A DNA stretch of 64,000 bases from Piromyces finnis (taxonomy: Eukaryota; Neocallimastigomycota; Neocallimastigomycetes; Neocallimastigales; Neocallimastigaceae): the NCBI GenBank assembly GCA_002104945.1, contig MCFH01000071.1, positions 1 to 64,000 on the forward strand. Direction: 5' to 3'. The notes beneath the pieces were generated by a model. That model had not been told where the DNA came from. It did no database searches and saw nothing but the letters and a program-made list of their open reading frames with translations. Shown here piece after piece: positions 60,267 to 64,000 of this stretch (its first letter is position 1; every line of letters starts with the position of its first letter). Made by a program: the position numbers and the translations under genes.

Positions 60267-63200
60267 TTATAGAGAGGACAAATAGGGCTTCACATTTTTA
60301 ATATGGACATTACGTTCTAATATCTTATGCGTGTCCAGTGTTTCTAGAACTAAAGTGTTGAATTTTGATACTTTCTTCACTTTAAATGGTCCTAAAAAGA
60401 ATGGATCTAATTTTTTTCTACCTATATATCTTACCAACACTAGATCATCTGGCTTGTACCGGTGTTGCATAGACTTTGCTGTTTCATTTCTTTGAAGCCA
60501 ATAGTCGTGAGCTTGCTTGATATTTTCAGTAGCTTCTTGTACCCAATTCTGGTGTCTGACAAAACGTCTGAAATTGTATTCTTCGTCAGACTCATCCTTT
60601 TCTTTTGGAATATCTGGTAGCAATACGCTAAGAGGCCATAAGTCTTTTCTTCCATATAAGAGTTCGAAACTACTAAACCCTGTAACTTTCGAACGAGACG
60701 TACGCAGAGCCCATAAAGTTGCCGGAAGTATTTCGTCCCAATTTTCTTGATTTTTACATAAATGTCGAAGTATTTTTATTATTTCTCTATTTCTGTTTTC
60801 AACTTGTCCATTAGCTTCAGGGTGATGTGGTGCAACGAATTGAACCCAGGAACCATATAAGTCTATCATTGTTTTTGTTATATCCGAAGTGAACTGACTT
60901 CCATTATCAGTGACAATTATTTCTGGGACACCATGTCTTGCAAAGACGTCTTTTAAGAAATAAATAACGTCTTGACTTTCGATTCTCTTTAAGGGAGCGG
61001 CTTCAACCCATTTAGTAGTATAGTCTACTAAAACAATGATATATAAATTACCTCTATCTGTTAATGGTAGTGGTCCAACTATATCCAAACCAACTCTAAC
61101 GAAGGGTCTTTCAACAGGACTTGAAATATTAGACAGGTTTTTAGGAATGGGTTTTGGACGGTAGCATTGACATTCTAAACATGTTTTAACGACTTTATTT
61201 ACGTCGTTCCACATTCCTGGCCAATAATATATTTCTTTTAATCTGGAAAGTGTTTTTTCAACACCTTCATGGCCGACAAGATGAGCCTTACGAATCAAGG
61301 AGAATTTTAAAGAGTCATCTTCAATAACTTTTAAATAGTTTCCAGATTTAGAGCGGTAAACAAGAGTACCATTTAAAAATGAATAGTTCTTCTTAACATA
61401 TTCAATAATTTTGGGAGGGGCAAAGGTGGAAATATTATCTTCTTTGTCTTCTAAGATAGAATGAATAGAATTAATATTTAAATTTTGCGAAGAGGGCATA
61501 CGGGACAAAGCATCAGCAAAAACATTATTTTTACCTTTTTCATAAATGATGTCGACTCTAAATTCATTAAACTTGGTTATCCATCTAATATGTCTATCAT
61601 TAGAAGGAATACTTGAAGTAAAGAAACCTACAAGTGGCTTATGGTCAGTGTATACTTTTACAACAAGAGGAGAAGCTGCAATATAGGAGCGAAATTTATT
61701 CAAAGCGAATAAAATAGCAATACCTTCTTTTTCAGTAACAGAATAACGCGTTTCAGCGTCTTTAAGACATCTACTAACACAATAAATAGGAAACTCAATA
61801 TCTAAAGAGTCAGAAGGCTGTAGAAGAACAGCGCCAACGGCATAAGAAGAAGCGTCAGTACGAATAATGAATTGTTTATTAGGGTCGGGATATTTTAAAA
61901 TACTGGAGGAGCAAATAAAAGAACGAAGTGTATGAAAGGCATCAGAATGGATATCTAACCAAATAAAACTAGCTTTAGGACTTGTAAGTTTATATAAACA
62001 ACTTGAAATAGCAAAGTTAGGAATAAATTTTCTATAGTAGCTAACTAAGCCAAGGAAGGACCTAAGTTGAGTGACGTTTTTAGGAGTGTTCCAAGAAGCT
62101 ATAGCAAGAACTTTAGAAGGCATAGGTTTAATACCATCTGCAGTAAGTACGTGACCAAGAACTTCAACGGAGTTTTTCCAAAAAGAACACTTATCAATAT
62201 TAATAGAGAATTTATGCTCTCTTAGGATAATAAAAAGTTTTTCAAGGTCCTTTAAATGTTGTTTAAAGTTAGGAGAATAAACTAAAATATCATCCATGTA
62301 AACAAATAGACAAGTACCGATAAGAGGCATAAGAATACGGTTCATTTCACGTTGGAAGGATGCGGGTGCATTAGTTAACCCGAATGGCATAACCTTAAAG
62401 TTAAAATTACCAAACTTAGTAGTGAATGCTGTCTTTTCGATATCTTTGCTATTCATTGGAATTTGATGAAAACCAGAAAAAAGGTCAATAGCAGAGAAAT
62501 ATTTTGCGCCATGAACAGATTCTAGTAGTTCATCAATAAATGGTAGAGCATACGCGTCTTTAATAGTAATTTGATTTAATTTTCTATAATCGACACACAT
62601 ACGCCATTTACCATTTTTCTTTTTCACCATAACAACAGGGAATGACCATGGTGAATGGAAAGGTTCAATGAGACCGTGTTTCAATAGTTTCGAAATCTCT
62701 TCTTTTAATGCTTGGGATTGAGCAAGAGATATCTTATAAGGTCTCAGTTTAATGGGTTTGGTGGATGTTAATTCAATAGAATGAGGTTCAGCATCAGCAA
62801 CTGAAACATCATCAATGGAATCGATTAAAACATCCCTATAATTTTTTATTAAAGAATGAAGTTGAATTTGTTCATCCTTTGAGATAATATTATCAATATC
62901 AGAAATATCTTTTAAGGAATTAATATTATTCATAATAGTAATATGATATAATTTATTTCCTTGCGATATGGAATCTGATGGTTGAGCAACCATAATAGAG
63001 GATCCATCAGTTTTCATATATAAAGCGTCGTCATCAGGATCTATATATAGCCTATGATCCTTTTGTGACTGGCGCCCAAGTATGATATCATAGCAGGAAT
63101 CTTCGTCTTCTAGGATCCAGAAGGTAGTACTTATTTTAAGCTTATCAAAACGAAGAACGAGACTTACTGCTTGATTAGTGGAGATGACTTGTTGGCTAGC

Positions 63201-64000
63201 TAGCTTGAAGAATGTTCTTTTAAAGTATTTAATTTTATGTTTCTTTGATATAATATCAAAGAAGGACTTAGTAATCACGTTGACATCAGAGCCTGTATCC
63301 ACTAACACTCTTACAATATTGTTGTCAAAAGAACCTATAACAGAAGCGATATTGACTTTATTAATGACGTTAATCTCATTACTAACATCAATGTTGTCAA
63401 CACTATTGTTAACATTATTGTTATTATCATCACCATCGACATCACCTTCGTTGATAATATTAATAAATGAACTAATATCATCATCATCAAGATCCAAATT
63501 TTGAATGGCGTTTATTTTTCTAACGTCATTAGGATCAAGTTTTAAGCCTTTCGCACAAAGTCTTCTAATGATAGGGCTAACAGCAAAGAGTTGTGCAAAG
63601 GTAATACCAGCGTTGGTATTATTGAGAGCATCATATACATCATACTCCTTATTTTTGCCAAGCATAATAATAGAACGTAAGAAGTCGTAATAGTTTCCTT
63701 TCAGCGACTTCTTACTTCCAATAACTTCTTCCTCTATATCATCTTGATTACTAGAGATATCCGGACCAGTTCTCTTTTTGTTTCTGGCTTCTTTATTTTT
63801 CTTCTTGGCAGAAGAGATATTCTTTCCTGCAATTACCGAGGGGTCTAGGATGTCCAGGCGGGAAGTAGTGGTATGAAAATTTGAATTTTTCTCGTTTTGA
63901 ATTTCTTGCTGTTCTTTCATCTGAGTGGCCTTTGTGTGTATTGGCAAGGGGTTTTCTCGAAGTTTCTTTTTCTTCGACTGAGTCACGTGATCCTCATCTT
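60267..64000 (-). CDS. E7 Ty3/gypsy Pol (partial at the window edge)
   Basis: The frame is open to the end of the window; the annotated GTG at 63986 is only an internal codon, so the N-terminus (probably Gag) is outside. Seen from that codon: lysine-rich and polar linker, protease LVDTGSDVNVI (about D230), reverse transcriptase (VMVKKKNGKWRMCVDYRKLN, MPFGLTNAPASF, VYMDDILVYS with Y563), RNase H (IRTDASSYAVGAVLLQ, YTDHKPLVGF), integrase (HLVGHEGV...CLECQC zinc finger, VGLDIVGPLP, VTDNGSQFT, ANGQVENRN) and a GPF module ending the protein (LDPFFLGPFKV). There is no chromodomain. The RT sequence is clearly distinct from E1-E6, so this is another gypsy lineage. No internal stop is present. Confidence 0.93.
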   Translation of the reverse strand, partial: DEDHVTQSKKKKLRENPLPIHTKATQMKEQQEIQNEKNSNFHTTTSRLDILDPSVIAGKNISSAKKKNKEARNKKRTGPDISSNQDDIEEEVIGSKKSLKGNYYDFLRSIIMLGKNKEYDVYDALNNTNAGITFAQLFAVSPIIRRLCAKGLKLDPNDVRKINAIQNLDLDDDDISSFINIINEGDVDGDDNNNNVNNSVDNIDVSNEINVINKVNIASVIGSFDNNIVRVLVDTGSDVNVITKSFFDIISKKHKIKYFKRTFFKLASQQVISTNQAVSLVLRFDKLKISTTFWILEDEDSCYDIILGRQSQKDHRLYIDPDDDALYMKTDGSSIMVAQPSDSISQGNKLYHITIMNNINSLKDISDIDNIISKDEQIQLHSLIKNYRDVLIDSIDDVSVADAEPHSIELTSTKPIKLRPYKISLAQSQALKEEISKLLKHGLIEPFHSPWSFPVVMVKKKNGKWRMCVDYRKLNQITIKDAYALPFIDELLESVHGAKYFSAIDLFSGFHQIPMNSKDIEKTAFTTKFGNFNFKVMPFGLTNAPASFQREMNRILMPLIGTCLFVYMDDILVYSPNFKQHLKDLEKLFIILREHKFSINIDKCSFWKNSVEVLGHVLTADGIKPMPSKVLAIASWNTPKNVTQLRSFLGLVSYYRKFIPNFAISSCLYKLTSPKASFIWLDIHSDAFHTLRSFICSSSILKYPDPNKQFIIRTDASSYAVGAVLLQPSDSLDIEFPIYCVSRCLKDAETRYSVTEKEGIAILFALNKFRSYIAASPLVVKVYTDHKPLVGFFTSSIPSNDRHIRWITKFNEFRVDIIYEKGKNNVFADALSRMPSSQNLNINSIHSILEDKEDNISTFAPPKIIEYVKKNYSFLNGTLVYRSKSGNYLKVIEDDSLKFSLIRKAHLVGHEGVEKTLSRLKEIYYWPGMWNDVNKVVKTCLECQCYRPKPIPKNLSNISSPVERPFVRVGLDIVGPLPLTDRGNLYIIVLVDYTTKWVEAAPLKRIESQDVIYFLKDVFARHGVPEIIVTDNGSQFTSDITKTMIDLYGSWVQFVAPHHPEANGQVENRNREIIKILRHLCKNQENWDEILPATLWALRTSRSKVTGFSSFELLYGRKDLWPLSVLLPDIPKEKDESDEEYNFRRFVRHQNWVQEATENIKQAHDYWLQRNETAKSMQHRYKPDDLVLVRYIGRKKLDPFFLGPFKVKKVSKFNTLVLETLDTHKILERNVHIKNVKPYLSSL

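Noticed and set aside
1-64000. Firm assignment to Dictyostelium, to an anaerobic gut fungus or to another taxon
   Set aside because: AT content, tRNA targeting and self-priming gypsy elements are compatible with more than one group; no host gene is present to decide.

Overview
The window looks like a piece of an AT-rich nuclear eukaryotic genome that is almost entirely LTR retrotransposons packed around four tRNA genes. I see no host protein-coding gene. Introns, rRNA and CRISPR are absent. The Ty3/gypsy chromoviruses have single-ORF Gag-Pol, a chromodomain-like tail and Tf1/sushi-type self-priming. With the extreme AT content this suggests an early-diverging fungus, but the sequence does not settle it; an amoebozoan with tRNA-targeting elements is the main alternative.

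Layout. 1-5.9 kb: tRNA-Val, a 360-bp (TAAAA)n tract and tRNA-iMet, with solo LTRs of several families (my labels: alpha, beta, gamma, delta, epsilon, zeta). 5.9-8.1 kb: AT-rich DNA. 8.1-32.4 kb: a five-event nest. A Ty1/copia element (8133-32413) holds a minus-strand solo zeta LTR (10446-29530). That LTR holds minus-strand zeta element E3 (10928-29402). E3's 3' LTR holds plus-strand zeta element E1 (11261-23927). E1's pol holds plus-strand zeta element E2 (15290-21648). Every level has an exact 5-bp target-site duplication (TSD). 32.4-39.6 kb: solo and nested LTRs plus broken gag fragments (E5). 39.6-45.3 kb: zeta element E4 with an intact ORF and a truncated 3' LTR. 46.1-54.9 kb: nested beta and alpha LTRs and a full-length Ty3/gypsy element E6 (minus) stacked upstream of tRNA-Ser. 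55.0-59.4 kb: tRNA-Cys with nested gamma and alpha LTRs. 60.3-64.0 kb: Ty3/gypsy pol E7 (minus), running off the window edge.

Three results stand out. (1) Different LTR families sit at fixed, family-specific distances upstream of the tRNA genes: alpha 65-66 bp at four tRNAs, beta 16-17 bp at two, gamma 30 bp and E6 7 bp at one each. (2) Three gypsy families carry an 11-nt match between the sequence just after the 5' LTR and an LTR-internal sequence, about 35-40 nt downstream of a TATA-like box in the clearest cases. This is the signature of Tf1-type self-priming. The copia element instead has a primer site matching the anticodon half of tRNA-Lys(CUU). (3) The beta LTR carries a run of hairpins whose stems change in a compensatory way between three copies, so it may be a structured RNA.
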